Of a DNA stretch of 64,000 bases, positions 24,301 through 36,400 are shown piece after piece. Each line of letters opens with the position of its first letter. Position 1 is the stretch's first letter. Made by a program: the position numbers and the translations under genes. Under the pieces are notes generated by a model. The model was not told where the DNA came from and did no database searches. It saw only the letters and a program-made list of their open reading frames with translations. The DNA is from Oxytricha trifallax (lineage: Eukaryota > Ciliophora > Spirotrichea > Sporadotrichida > Oxytrichidae). Location of the stretch: the NCBI GenBank assembly GCA_000711775.1, contig ARYC01001918.1, positions 1 to 64,000 on the forward strand, read 5' to 3'.

Positions 24301-26657
24301 TTTTTGCATGAATATGTATATATGGTTGTATAAAAAATTTTAAAGTTTAATTTTCAATCAACAACAATAATTTTTTTAAAAAAGAAATAAGAATTTTTTG
24401 ATTATCTTGAACCCAAATTGTAAAAAATTATTTCCAAAATATAATGTTTAAAATTTATATTAAATTTGATTACTAGTAACAAGACTCAGATCCATTTGAC
24501 ATAGGCTCAACTGAAGTGACATTTGTTAATTTTTATATCACTATGGATGACCAAGTAAAAACTACCAAGAGAAATGTTAAGACTCTATAATGTATTAATA
24601 TTTAATATGGATTCAATAATATATAAATTATAGTGGGTGTCTTGTCAGAGTTCAAACTTAATTATATAAAATGATAATTATTATAAAGTTTGGAGGAGGC
24701 ATAAGTTTGCTGTTTGCTATAGGTAAAATATTGGTGAAATATCTACAACAGAAGCTTTACTACATTAAATTACTTACCAATCTATTCTATCTAAAAGAGC
24801 AGTCACAAACTTATTAAGAATAGAAGTAAAATTCCAAAAAACAAAATAGGAAAAGTAAGATAGACTATAAGTCGACTAGTTAAAAAAGTAATCTTGACTA
24901 ATCCGAGAATTCTATACAAATTTATTTTAATTTTTCCATCAGACATTTAGTTAATGAGTCTTCTCCTTACTAGAATTAAAATACTAAATGTCTTTCCATT
25001 TAAACTTTATTAAATATAGTTTATAAATTTGTTAAATGACACAAAACCACAGCATATTTAATTACAAAACAACCAATTAGCCCCGAAATCTAAAGACATA
25101 ATGTCCCGCATCCTTAGTTACTTATACTCAATCAAAGACATGCGAAAGTATCTTAATGACTACATTAAAATGAAACTGGTATTTGCACTCTGCCGCTGCT
25201 GGATGAGTAAGTACAAGCTTCACAGATTCAGGAAGCAGCAGTTTATTTTCCAAAATGGGCAACTCAAAATGAGAAAATACTTGGATGTGCAGTACATCAT
25301 CGACAGTCTGAGGCAACTCAATCAGTTGAAATCCATTGTCTATGCACAAAATGAGAACAAGTATGCTCAGGCTCTGATGTTGATAGACAAGCAAAATTAC
25401 ATAGAATTGTTAGATCATGTTAGATTGGTAGATTTATGAATTTAATAAGTGAGTGAGTATAATTATAAAATCGGAGTATATCATTTATCATAATTTATTG
25501 ACCTAATCGTTAAAATTTCTGTGGTTTTGATTCATTATTGTAAGAAAAAATGTTAAACTATTTTAAAAAGAATAAGCTAAGAAGATCATTTCTATAAAAT
25601 ATTTTAATTTTGTTTTTCTTTGACCCTTTAAGATATAAAAATAAAAAATCCCACCTTTAAATTATTGAAAATTTATTGGATTTGATATAGAATTAAACTC
25701 ACTGAACCCGGAAAATCATGGTATGCCGTCTAGTCAGTTCACCAAGACTTATGTGAGTGAGTTTTCGAGGCAACAGAGTTTCAAACCCAGTGATGGTTAG
25801 GGGAGTGAGATAGCTCAGCAGATGTAAGATCTTATAAACGGGAAGAGCAAGTCAATGTTTGATGACCGAATTCTGGAATACATAAACTGCAACATGGAGA
25901 GTGTGCAACCCATTTACAGTCCACAGTAAGTCAAGGAAAATCTACAAAATATATCTGAGACTTCGTTCTTCAACTAGGTCCACAACCAGACCACTATCAA
26001 ACTAATTAACACGGAAAAGGACAAAGCACTGGGGAAGACCTAGCTATATAAAAATTCATATAAGACTGACTCTTATAGCAATATCAATATTTAATAATTC
26101 AATTGGATACATTGAATTTATATTTAACTTTAGCAACAAGGAAGAAAAGTTAAATAAAAATAGCTAAAAAGAGACTAAAAAAGAAATGAAGAAATCTAAA
26201 ACAAAATCTTCTCCAATAAAGTAAAAGAAAGTTGTTAAAAAAGTAAATAAGGAAGAGAATATTTAAGAAGTATTTTCCCCACCACCAAAGTCTATAAATT
26301 AAAATTTGCAGTTCATTCAGAAAGAATAAATAGTTATCGATACTATTACCGACCTGTAGCCTTTTTAAGAAAATATTGAAGTGAAAGCTTAATAGCTAAT
26401 TAATTATCTTTTATAAAATTTGTGAATATTTTTGAAAATAGCTATAACTGCCATATTCACAAAATCAAACTTAATAGCATCAATAAGTTGTTGAGGATAA
26501 TTCACAAAATCTACTATAATTGGAAAAGAAAGGGACCTTCACTTCAGCTGTTTAGGTTGTTAAGTTTACAAAAATGTTAACTGCAAAATCTAAATAGTCA
26601 AAAAATTAAGCAGAAGCAAATAATATTGATGAAAAAGGACTCAAGCAGAATGAATGA
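18371..26657 (+). CDS. family gene C: two-span membrane protein, split by a transposon
   Basis: MDS1 (18371-about 18450) reads MGKLTKLLLSYVKKADLFGH. After the 4.0-kb element, coding resumes near 22937: FKTKIGGFITLTIQFLLFSY (span 1), NEFTITNSSHFNQYL, NYDFAVKLAPFVINGDDFYA, IIDNYLCPVDNFIITMQGNL, FDENDFQTPIKNVISNDYYY, DPFDIGSTEVTFVNFYITMD (24.5 kb), GGGISLLFAIGKILVKYLQQ (span 2). The tail at 25101-25437 has ALCRCWMSKYKLHRFRKQQF and MRKYLDVQYIIDSLRQLNQL. Further tail segments lie at 25690-26100 and 26130-26657 (Lys/Gln-rich, ending GLKQNE, TGA 26655-26657). Clearly paralogous to A, B and D; function unknown. Confidence 0.65.
18511..18552 (+). repeat. left terminal inverted repeat of element 2
   Basis: Begins TTATCAAAATTGAAGGAAAA and ends TTGATATAATTAAT; an exact complement of 22489-22530 over 42 bp. 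Confidence 0.92.
18560..19990 (-). pseudogene. element 2 zinc-finger/pseudokinase ORF
   Basis: Two zinc fingers (CQLCNQVYTSVELKRH..H near 19.86 kb; CLVCSKNNKQ...H..H near 19.73 kb) are separated by an in-frame TGA (19787-19789). A middle domain (IVFDVNLHHQIKYEITMIIE) and a kinase-like domain follow: CSNNEKKQYLLKVIASVREL, HSLGIVHWFITPKSFKVN, GDVRQDIFSIIVIAIEMI. The HRDLKPEN loop is degenerate (HWFITPKS) and followed by an in-frame TGA (18929-18931). The layout equals the TBE 57-kDa protein. The start and the 5' frame are unclear. The end reads KEFLFN with TGA 18560-18562. Confidence 0.75.
20180..21500. promoter_or_regulatory. array of ATTTATGT / ACATAAAT octamers in element 2
   Basis: The octamer occurs in either orientation about 14 times, nine or more of them in the divergent spacer between the zinc-finger ORF and the 22-kDa-type ORF (20180-20735), others in the 22-kDa-type ORF, its intron and downstream. 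The same spacer has two copies of TGTCAGTYGGCGCC (20215, 20281), each followed by another TGTCAGA. Role inferred: binding sites for an element-encoded or host factor, or promoter elements. Confidence 0.5.
20784..21340 (+). pseudogene. element 2 22-kDa-type TBE protein
   Basis: MRFIKDVLASRKELLKSADV then VNVPNYPELGVLSIFNYVKD and LPDKHFFYGALGTLKNEWLT match the TBE 22-kDa ORF at 29809 (IPNYPEISVTNLYEDAMND, FFFGVLGTLRESYL). An in-frame TGA interrupts it at 20925-20927. A 32-bp GT-AG intron (21139-21170) lies at the same place as in the other two copies and leads to a basic tail (SKRKGKALSLLKQKSQGRKQ), with TGA 21338-21340. An additional short 5' exon, as in the other elements, was not located. Function of this TBE protein is not established. 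Confidence 0.75.
21535..22440 (-). pseudogene. element 2 DDE transposase
   Basis: IS630/Tc1/mariner-type catalytic motifs are seen in order: VYLDETIFKPHSITYKSWAH (first Asp), IFLDNLRAHHSKIL (second Asp), and AAYSSKYNCIENIFSRVKRF (Glu). A helix-turn-helix-like N-terminus (TVKEISQALNLSEKLIKKEL) precedes. One in-frame TGA (22074-22076, after KYKPT) and a frameshift in a run of seven C (21879-21885) break it. It is closer to the transposase at 44791-45837 than to the C4A4-ended TBE. Confidence 0.8.
22489..22530 (-). repeat. right terminal inverted repeat of element 2
   Basis: Exact inverted copy of 18511-18552, ending CCTTCAATTTTGATAA. Confidence 0.92.
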
Positions 26658-27475
26658 AAGCCTTTATTTTTAGAAAATAACTGTTTTAATTTCTTAATTT
26701 AAAAATTTAATTAAAAACAATTATAAAAGTAAAATAGAGTATAATAATTAAAAAAATGAAAAATTATAATTTATATAGATTTAAAAATAAACAATCCTTA
26801 TCGTAAAATATATTGATTTTGTTAAAATATAACTTTTAAAAAGTACTGTAATATTCAAAGAATTGTAAATTTAAAATTTATATAGTAGTTAGTTAAGTTT
26901 TTGAGGGTTATATATTCTGCCTACTTTAATGATAAATATTGAAGGAAGGTATATGAAATTAGGAGAATAAATTAATTTAAATTACTTAGTTATAGTAAGT
27001 GAAATTTAAGGTTGGACGAACTTATTTGATTAAAGATTCAAATAAGTTGAAAATTACTTTTGGTGTTAGTTTATTTTATCCCATCTCTGGGTAATGATAA
27101 CGCAAATTTAATTAAAGAAAGCTTAATTTAACTATTTTTTTAAAAAAAGTTAAATTCAAATTGGGTTAACTCGATATAGAGAAGCAATAAATAGTAATTC
27201 GAATAAAAAAAGTCGAGCTTATTTTGAATAATCGATAGAATTATTCCAGGATTGTCCTATTTGGCCAACATTAACTGCAGCCAATAAATACAAATAATTT
27301 CAGAATTTAATTTATTCTTAAAATATATATTCACTTCTCTTAATTGACTATCTTCACATTCTAATATTTATTATTTTTCTTTCCAATTTTATGAAACTTG
27401 TTTGATTTCTAATGACTTTTAATTGAAACTAATAATTACCTAAATATATTAAATATAAAATTTAATTTACTTAAT
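26658..27475. other. spacer between family genes C and D with a degenerate palindrome
   Basis: AT-rich. About 26995-27285 retains features of the 15.86-kb palindrome family (ATCCCATCTCTGGGTAATGATA; GAATAATCGATAGAATTATT; TTGGCCAACATTAACTGC), much decayed. The rest shows nothing recognisable. Confidence 0.5.
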
Positions 27476-30400
27476 ATGGGCACAGTTACCAAAACACTAC
27501 TAAACTATATTAAAAAAGCAGATATTTTTGGACACCCCATTAATCTCAACTACAGAAATTATATAATTATTTTATATATATAATCGAATATAATTAATTT
27601 TAAATTAATCCTCGTTTAAGACTTAATTTGGAGGGTGCATTCAAAACCCCAAAACCCCTTAGTGAGGTTTATAAGTGCTTTGATTTGTAGGGTATTGTTG
27701 GGGTCTTATTGGGGTTAGTAGTGAAAATGCAGGTTTTTTGTGAATTTAATGAATATTTAATGAGTATTATTGTATTTAATTCAGACAAATTTTATCTGCT
27801 TATCTTTGTGGTACCTCTTGAATCTAGCTCTCTTGAGTGCTTCATGTATGTCTTCTAGCGATTATCTTGGATAAGCTGGAGCTCTCACGATTATCATCTC
27901 TACAAGCTTCTTAATTTCATTGCAGACATCTTCCTGTTGTATATGTTTAGAAGCCAAACTTATTGATTATTTTTCGTGCTTTGTTCCAAAGTAAGACATA
28001 TTTTCCATATCGCACTCTAAGGTTATGGCAGCAACTGCCCATACATCCCATTAAACAGAGCCATTAGTCCACTTCTCCCTGATTGGAAAGTATCCTGGAG
28101 TGCCAAGCACCTTAGCCAAAGTCACAATTTCTTATCTTATTGCTCTATTGAAATCAATGACTACAATTTCTAAAGGACAGAGATTTAACATAACATTTTC
28201 AGGCTTCAAATCTCTATGTACATACCCAAGTTCATGGAGCTCTTAAACACCCTTAATCATTTCTGACAGTATCTCATTTAAATCATCTGGGTATCTATTA
28301 TGATAGAGATACTCTCTTAAAGTCATTTCAAACTTTTTCAGTCTTAATGCAACAAAGCCATGCCCAAGAATAACTCCATCAAGTCTAAGCAAGTTCTTAA
28401 ACTATTTTTTCTAAGCCTCCCTCAGTATTATGTATTCATTTGCAAATTCATTTTGATACTGCTCATTTTTAATGAGATACTTGAAAGGATATACTTTGTA
28501 AGCATACTCATCAACCACTATCAGCTTAGCCTTGTTTGGCAAGTCAAAATGCAAGTAATTTTCAATACAGCTTTCAATATCAATTGCATTCAATGCAGGT
28601 ATATACATAGCTCTCTCTTAAAGACATGCTATAAGAGTACCATTTGCTGGCTGATTCATTGATTCAAAACGCTTCTGCCTCTTGAGCCTTTCCTCCTGTT
28701 CTCTTTATGACTCAAGAGAATTATTTTTTCTTTTTAGCAGGTATAAGCTTTTAAGTTTCTTCATCTTTAATTAGGAATTCACTTAAGTGGTGCTTTTGCA
28801 TATGCCTCTTTACTTTGGCTGAGTGAGTATAAGACTTCATGCATGTTGTGCATTGGTACCTTCCATCCACTTTGTCATGTTTAAAATAAATCTTGGCTTT
28901 GCCAGAATGTACTTCTTTAATGTGCCTCTTCAAACTCGACTCAGTTGAGAAGAAATTTTAGCAGTCTTCACATTAAAAGGTTTTAATTTTTTCAATTGGT
29001 TGCTGTTCCTTATCTTCCTCAACCAATTCAACTTATATTTAAACTCCTATCTCTGCACTCTACTTCTTGTTTTAAACTTATATTTTAAAGACCTCAGCTT
29101 CAAACTCTAGAGCTCTTAGCTCAACCTCCTTTTCAATATAAATTACTTCTGGTTTCTTGGAGGAGCCAAAGTTGAGTAATGATTGACCTGTTCCAAGAGA
29201 AACTGCCTTACGATTTAAGTTGGACGCCATGTTTAAATTCAAATTTGAATTTCTATTATAAAGCTCTAATAACTATTCTGGCTATAGTCACTCTGTATAG
29301 GAGTTGATACGACAACAATTATGGTTGAATATAAGGTGTTAGAGATCATATTTATGCTTAGTTTATAAATATAATTTTTCTAATTTCATACTTAATAATT
29401 TCGATTTAGGTACCAACTAAGTATAAAATTGAGTTGGTACTGGTACCAATTAGGTTTTGAACCATTTTGGAACTTTTCCATTAAAACCTCATTAGTTTAA
29501 AACATTGTTTAAAACTTAGTACTAATTAAGTTTTGGTACTATTAAATTGGTACCAATTAAATTTAAACGAATTTAGTACCGGTACTAATTAAATTTAAAC
29601 AAATTTAGTACTAATTTAATGGAACTAAATTGATAATAATGGAGCTCCATCTCTAAAGTTTGATACAGCTTATGCCAGCTTTCTCCACGTATCCTTACCA
29701 GGTTGACCTCCTATAAGATGCCCATATTTAATACTAAGATTTTTAATAGTAAGATCCAGAACTCTATATATTATAATTTGAAATTCAATAAGAAGAGAAG
29801 GAACAAGGATGGAATCTATAAGTACTACAATGAAGAGGGTTGAAGCTTAAGAAATGATCTCAAGATTTAGAAGCAAGGAAGATCTCTATCGATACCTCAC
29901 TCAGCATGGTAAGCATGTGACATATACTTAATCATATACTATAGTGGGTTTATTCCTTCCAACGATGGAAGGTACCAAAATTTCATTCTTAAAAGCTATA
30001 CTCTGCGATGAGAAGAAAGCCTTCAAAAACAATGAAATAAAGTTGATAGATATACCAAACTACCCAGAGATTTCAGTCACTAATCTCTACGAGGATGCGA
30101 TGAATGATGAAGAGTTGGTTGTTTATCTTCCTACCAAAAAACAACTCTCCAACAAGCTTCCAGAAAGGAGCTTCTTCTTTGGTGTTCTTGGCACTTTAAG
30201 AGAGAGTTATCTCAAAGAGATCATTGAAGAAGCTCACAAAAAACGCTACTCTATTTCTCCTGAAGATTAAAAGAAGCAAGGCATACTAATAAGTGAGGCC
30301 TGGCTCGCTGAGCTTAAGAAGCATCCTTACCTCTCTAGTAAGCATTGATTTATAACTTTATAGGGAAATCTGGGACTGGTATATTCCTAATGAAAGAGAA

Positions 30401-33400
30401 TGCAAAGGTTCACAGAGAGAGAAAGTCATAGAAAATATATGAAGTTAGCAAGAGACTTTATAAAGATGTTTAAAAGCCAGATGAAATGAATATAGATGCA
30501 GGTGCTGGCACTAAGAGAAGAAACATGGGCCCAGGCAAGCCATAAGAAGAGGAGAAGAAAGAGAAGCCAAATGCCTTTCTGGGTTAATTTAATATGTGAA
30601 TATATTCATTCGTTTAAATCTAAAACTTATTTATAAACATTCATTCTTCCCTCTATAGCACAAATTGTTGTCTTATCTATGCTCACTCTCTTACAGCTGC
30701 TTTGAATCAAGTCAACTGTATCGATGGGCAAGTCATGCATAAGATGATACAGCAGAAGCTTCTTGTAGTGAGTCTTTATTTAACTCCAGTAGAATTCTAT
30801 TCCATTAAATTAAGGGCTGTAAGGAACGTTGTATACAGGAGTTATGTTTAACTCTTCATAAGCTTTCTTAGACTCCTTAGTCTTATGAACTGATAGGTTA
30901 TCAACTAACAGGATGATCTCTTGGTTGCTATACTTCTCTCTGAGCTATGTAGGAACTCTATATACTACTCTCGCTTAATAGAGCGAGGGTGAATCACATA
31001 ACTCTCTAAGCCTGAATCTTCACTTATACCAGCTAATATTGCATGGGTGACTACCTTCACTTTTTAGTCATAAACTTCTATATTATCATACTTCTTATAC
31101 CAAGACTTATTAATAAAAGTGTTGAAGATGAATACAGCTTCATCAGCGTGTATGAACTTGATGTTATTAGTAATAGCCCTCTTCATTTAATCATATATAT
31201 AGTTTAAATTATTACTATAAAATGGCACTGTAAAATCAATCACTCTCTTCACTCTGTTGACAGTCTTGAAAGTAATACCATTTCTTCTATAAATATTGGC
31301 TATAGTCTAAGGAGAGATACGCATGTGAGGAAACTTGCGATGAAACATCACAGCTCGCTAGTCTAATGGGAAGTGTGCCCAATACTTCAAAGTCTTCGAG
31401 TCCCAGAGGTAGTCAATATGGTGCTGTGAGAACTTTTATTTTCTTGCAGGATGCTTTCAAGTGCCTGAATTAAAATGCTAAACAGCTAAACATGCAGTGA
31501 TACCTAACAGTAGAGGCACTCTTGTGTAAGAGCTTTGCTATAGCTGCATAATTCAGTACTGGTTTGACTTAATCTATATTAATACTCGTACCATACCTAA
31601 GCTTAAGCAGTAAATCTAAATATTTCTCATCATATATAGACCCTAAATTTCGCTAATTTCTATTTCTCATATTGCAAATTGGCCTAATTTCTCTACTAAC
31701 CCCAATAAGACCCCAACAATACCCTACAAATCAAAGCACTTATAAACCTCACTAAGGGGTTTTGGGGTTTTGATTACCCTTATTATACAGTTTCTATTGT
31801 TCAGTTACTTTGTGGTGCTTTATTATTTAAAAATATTTTATAATATATAAATTAATCAAACTTTTGATAAATGGAATATTTAGAAGTGAATATGCCATCA
31901 CAAACTCTTCATATTTTACAATTTTATTATTTAGATTAATTATAGATAATTAATTAATTAATATTTAATTGATTATATTATAGGAACTTATCGTTAGATA
32001 CAGACATCCTGTATTTAAATAGGCAAAACTTCGACTTCGCTTTTAATTTAAGCCCAATGAACATTAATGGAGATGATGAATATGCTTCTTTAGATGTTGA
32101 TGAATATTTCAAAGTTGAAGTAAATTAAGTAATAATGAAAGGTGATATAGTAATTATTATATTTAAATGATTTTTAAAATTCAATTTATGATGGTGTAAA
32201 AACTATACTTTATGAAGAGATAGAAGTTCCCATGGTACTTTGTCAAGGATATAGATTTAACAACTAGACTGAAACGCTTACTGCAATTAAAACCCCAAAA
32301 CACTTAAGTAGTTTTAATGAAATTTTATTTGTAAAAGTAGACTATTTAACTCAGACCTATTTTTTAATTATACATCTATAGCAAGGCTGCTCCATAAATC
32401 ACTTGGTACTTTTATGTCTGCATAGTCTATAGATAACATATATAAATAGAATGGAATATCTAACAAGACAGTCAATCGCATAAAGTGAGTGATAGACTTT
32501 AATGTTCCATTTTATAAGGATAATTTAAATTATATATTCGATTAAATTTATGTTATAAGGGTCATACATAATAATGAGGCAGTATTTAAGTTTAATACCT
32601 TTACATAGAGTCATGGTAAAAAGATACAGCAAATGAAAGTAATGATTGAACTTTATGATTACAAGGTCGAAGTTTAAAATGATGATATTATTGGTGGAAT
32701 TAATTAATGAGGATAATGGATAAGAAATTTAGATTATCTACCTAAGCTGAATAAAAACTAATTGATGATTCAAATTCTTATAATACCTTAGAGATAAATT
32801 CACTTATTAAAAGATCAACTTTTTGTATAGAATTTATAAGCTTACAAATTAAATACTTAAGGAATGAAAATGATTTAGGTCGAACATATCACCAGTATAT
32901 AATATCCTTATTGCATTTCACTTATTAATTTGCTCTCGACCCTCTTTTAAAGAGCAGTAATCTATTAAGCCCAGTCTCTTTATTAGTTGAAGTTATTGAT
33001 TCAGAAACTGGTAAGTCGTTTCTTTTAAAATAAACAAAGTAACCCAGAGTAATGAGTTACGAAAGCAAATTATCTTAATAAAAAAGCATTTAGAAACCTC
33101 ATTGCATCTGGTATATTGAATATTGTAGGAATACATTTGATTTGGGAAATTAATTTATAATTAATAAAATAAATAACTAAATTTGTGGCAGTTAACTTTC
33201 TGGAAACCCTAACAATATGGTACATGTTCGATAGAGAATTTAAAATTAGCTGGACTTTACTATTGGCGGTACCCCTATATCGCATCCCTGGAGCGAGATA
33301 AACGAACTTAAATTTTAGTGATTTGTTTGGTTAATTTTAATGCCAAAATTAAAGTTCGTTTTTCTCGCTTCATGGATGCGATATAGGGGTACCGCCAATA

Positions 33401-36400
33401 GTAAAGACCAGCTAATTTTAAATTCTCGATCGAGCAAGTACCATATTGTCAGGGTTTCCAGAAAGTTAACTGCCACGAATTTAGTTATTTATTTTATTAA
33501 TTATAAATTAATTTCCCAAATCAAATGTATTCCTACAATATCACTCTTTAGTGCAATAATTTTAAATTCAGGAGTATCTAAAATAGAATAAGATCAAAAG
33601 AAAATTGAAAGATATGACTAAAGCAAATATTCCTAAGTTAACGTAACAGACCAGCACAAACAATCGATACAATTATTGGTCAATAGGAGAAATCAAATTT
33701 AGAAAGTTAGCCCATAAAGCCAAAGTACTGTTTGAGTGAATATTTAAAATATAAAACTTCTAATGCACACTAATTTAAATTTCATCTTAATCCTAATCCT
33801 TTACTTTAACCTTAATAGTATGATGATATAATCTACTTTATCAATCAAAATACTGAAGGGGTTTTGGTGTATTGAATGAATATGATCGACAGCTATTTAT
33901 GTCCCTAAGAAAACTTTACTATTGCTATGTAGGGTAATTAAGTAGCTACCACCGCTTAATTACTCAACATTCGTATAAAATCTTGTTCAATTTAATAAAT
34001 TTAATGCATTATAGTTTATTATTTGCTTATTATTTACTATTGATGTTCTTAAGAGACTCTGACATTAAGAAGTGGAAACAAGACTTGTAAAACAAAATAG
34101 GAAAGCAGAAACATTGCACACTTGATGTTATTTACCTTCCCTATCCTTCAATAATACTTTGATGAGAATGATTTCGAAGTTCCAATTAAAAATTCTATAT
34201 CAAGTGACTATTACTAATTAGATTTCAATTATGTACATGAATAACACCTTATAATAAATTTGGCTATGAGGTAGTATCCTCCCCCCCCCTAATGTATACT
34301 TTTCCTTTTGTAGTCTGATAGAGTTTTTGACGCTGAGTAATAGTAGCAGATAAACATGAAATGTGCGAGCAATAGTTTTGGAGCTATGGCCTCATCAAAG
34401 TCACTTTTTATATATAAAAATCATTATAAATTTTACAAAAATTTCAAATTTTTCACAAAAATTAATTTCTTTAAAATTGTCGATTTTAGCAGTTTTTAAC
34501 TATCTTAACAAATTATATCTAATTTATTATAATTTTATAAAGTGATTTAATAATCATATTAACTTTAATTTAAGATTTTTATAAAGTCTATAAAAGTTCA
34601 CTTTATAAAATTATAATAAATTAAATATAATTTGTTAAGATAGTTAAAAACTGCTAAAATCGACAATTTTAAAGAAATTAATTTTTGTGAAAAATTTGAA
34701 ATTTTTGTAAAATTTATAATGATTTTTATATATAAAAAGTGACTTTGATGAGGCCATAGCTCCAAAACTATTGCTCGCACATTCCATGTTTATCTGCTAC
34801 TATTACTCAGCGTCAAAAACTCTATCAGACTACAAAAGGAAAAGTATACATTAGGGGGGGGGAGGATACTACCTCATAGCCATAAATTTTTATTCAAAAT
34901 TATGTGAAAAATTAATTTGCAATAAAATAAATTATAGAGTAAACCCAAATATAGCATATTTGCAGGATTCGTTTATATCTAATTCATACGGAATATAAAA
35001 CATCACTTACTATAAAACAACTAAAGAGTATAGCTTGCACTATGATATTTTTCTAATTGTAATATTTTTAATGTGTAGCAAGATTCAGACCCTTTTGACA
35101 TTGATTCACATGAAACTACATTTGTCAATTTTTATATTTCGCTTGATGATTAAGTTCGAAAAACTAAAAGAACTGTTGAAACCCTATAATTATATAATGA
35201 TATTATCAGATTATATATTTTCTATTTTAGTTGGAGTGCTCTCTAAGTTTTCAAAAATAGAAAAAATTAAATTAATATTTCTATTTTTTAAATTAAAAGT
35301 TTGGAGGAGGCATAAGTTTGCTACTTACTATTGGTAAAATATAAAGTACATTTCTACAATAGAAAGTATACTACATTTAAAATATGACAAATTATAACTT
35401 GAGGTATTATAATAATTATTTAAAATACTAAGAGTCATTCAATAATGTTTAAAAAAGTATTATAATTTAATGAATAAAAATTCGATGATAATTGTATAGA
35501 GAAAAATTAATAAGACCATAAAAAAACACTTTTTTTTATTTATATATTTTCACTCTGCCGCTGCTGGATGAGTAAGTACAAGCTTCACAGATTCAGGAAG
35601 CAGCAGTTTATTTTCCAAAATGGGCAACTCAAAATGAGAAAATACTTGGATGTGCAGTACATCATCGACAGTCTGAGGCAACTCAATCAGTTGAAATCCA
35701 TTGTCTATGCACAAAATGAGAACAAGTATGCTCAGGCTCTGATGTTGATAGACAAGCAAAATTACATAGAATTGTTAGATCATGTTAGATTGGTAGATTT
35801 ATGAATTTAATAAGTGAGTGAGTATAATTATAAAATCGGAGTATATCATTTATCATAATTTATTGACCTAATCGTTAAAATTTCTGTGGTTTTGATTCAT
35901 TATTGTAAGAAAAAATGTTAAACTATTTTAAAAAGAATAAGCTAAGAATATCATTTCATTAAATATTTTAATTTTGTTTATATGTCTTCTTTAAGAGCCT
36001 TTATGATAAAAAAATATAATTCAACTTTGATCTATTGATTATTTATTGAATATTATATAGAATTAAACTCGCTGAACCCGGAAAATCATGGTATGCCGTC
36101 TAGTCAGTTCACCAAAACTTATGTGAGTGAGTTTTCGAGGCAGCAGAGTTTCAAACCCAGTGATGGTTAGGGGAGTGAGATAGCTCAGCAGATGTAAGAT
36201 CTTATGAACGGGAAGAGCAAGTCAATGCTTGATGACCGAATTCTGGAATACATAAACTGCAACATGGAGAGTGTGCCACCCAATTACAGTTTATAGTAAG
36301 TCAATGATAATCTACAAAATATGTCTGAGACTTCGTTCTTCAACTAGGTCCACAACCAGACCACCATCAAACTCATTAACACAGAAAAGGAAAAAGCACT

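Larger units (their letters stand above)
27642..31772. mobile_element. complete TBE transposon (TBE1-like), 4131 bp
   Basis: Ends are CAAAACCCCAAAACCCC at 27642 and its complement at 31772, flanked by ATT on both sides (27639-27641, 31773-31775), the ANT-type duplication known for TBE. The terminal inverted region extends through TTAGTGAGGTTTATAAGTGC and beyond. It has three ORFs: 57-kDa type (minus), 22-kDa type (plus), 42-kDa transposase (minus). The element lies inside a coding segment of family gene D, so correct gene assembly needs its precise removal. Confidence 0.96.

Noticed and set aside
27642-27658. C4A4 repeats as a possible telomere or chromosome end
   Set aside because: Only two repeats, mirrored at 31772 and flanked by a 3-bp duplication; this is a TBE terminus, not a telomere.
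33070-33591. Opposed ORFs of 71 and 83 codons with nearly the same protein
   Set aside because: They are the two arms of one palindrome read on opposite strands; no independent coding evidence.
34363-34780. Identical 60-codon ORFs on both strands
   Set aside because: Mirror images within the palindrome 34261-34882.
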